Origin: Cupriavidus sp. EM10
GTDB lineage: Bacteria > Pseudomonadota > Gammaproteobacteria > Burkholderiales > Burkholderiaceae
DNA: 64,000 bases
Direction of reading: 5' to 3'
Assembly (NCBI RefSeq): GCF_018729255.1
Contig: NZ_CP076060.1
Span: forward strand, 682,001-746,000
This document shows positions 63,817-64,000 of this stretch, in pieces; position 1 is the first letter of the stretch, and the number at the start of each line of letters is the position of its first letter. The translations under genes were made by a program, and so were the position numbers. Below the pieces are notes generated by a model. It ran no database searches. It was given only the letters and a program-made list of their open reading frames with translations, and was not told the DNA's origin.

Positions 63817-64000
63817 ATGAAGTCACTGTCTGTCCGTTCGACCCCCATCCACCGCCTGCTGGCTGCCGCCGTGGTGGCCGGTGCCGCCGCCGGTGCCCAC
63901 GCCGCCGACGGCGACACGCTCAAGAAGATCAAGGACAGCGGTGTGATTTCGCTGGGCTATCGCGAATCGTCCATTCCGTTCTCGTATTCGGACGGCAACC
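63817..64000 (+). CDS. Amino-acid ABC transporter substrate-binding protein, start only
   Basis: The first 61 residues are visible. A signal peptide (HRLLAAAVVAGAAAGAHAAD) is followed by TLKKIKDSGVISLGYRESS and IPFSYSDGN, the opening of the glutamate/aspartate-type periplasmic binding proteins (family 3). The gene continues past the right edge. The AAGGAG site at 63804 fixes the start. It lies 137 bases after dadA-like. Confidence 0.9.
   Translation, partial: MKSLSVRSTPIHRLLAAAVVAGAAAGAHAADGDTLKKIKDSGVISLGYRESSIPFSYSDGN

Overview
The window is GC-rich chromosomal DNA from a beta-proteobacterium of the family Burkholderiaceae, most likely Cupriavidus or a close Ralstonia relative. The evidence is the dense coding, the gene orders rubredoxin-pilG-pilH-pilI-pilJ-chpA and trxB/ftsK-lolA-rarA-serS, and a filamentous prophage of the Ralstonia RSM type in tRNA-Ser. 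The species is inferred, not proven.

Layout. 1-7134 (minus) is a Tad/Flp pilus operon: flp, cpaA, a 48-aa gene, cpaB, cpaC, a small lipoprotein, cpaE, cpaF and the start of tadB. A 1.1-kb non-coding stretch with inverted repeats lies upstream of flp. 8232-15149 holds a LysR regulator and MFS transporter pair, a lemA/TPM-domain operon, a DapA-family gene and hemL. 15403-25868 (plus) holds rubredoxin and the Pil-Chp chemosensory operon, ending in a 2024-aa ChpA kinase. 26036-29919 (minus) is a catabolic cluster of an MFS transporter, an SDR, a small membrane protein and an aldehyde dehydrogenase. 30104-31390 holds ppa and a cytochrome b561. A FemAB/GNAT-like gene is split by a 2.7-kb unclassified insertion (32338-35079). 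35527-49193 is core genome: nadE, glnB, a TRIC-type channel, Smr, trxB, ftsK, lolA, lipoproteins and rarA. serS and tRNA-Ser(CGA) follow.

50807-59184 is an RSM-like filamentous prophage between 13-bp direct repeats made of the tRNA 3' end. It carries a serine recombinase, Rep, Zot, a pVI-like protein, a pIII-like adsorption protein, the pVIII major coat, small membrane proteins, a putative ssDNA-binding protein and a divergent HTH-like regulator. An IS3-family element has broken one small gene. The regulator reads through attR. In the excised circle it would be extended and its stop would overlap the recombinase start, suggesting a switch coupled to integration. The window ends with a CorC-like protein, a LysR/D-amino-acid dehydrogenase pair and the start of an ABC binding protein.

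Quality warning. At least a dozen genes, including hemL and the recombinase, are broken by apparent single-base losses in short homopolymers. This looks like systematic sequencing error, so frames should be read with that in mind.
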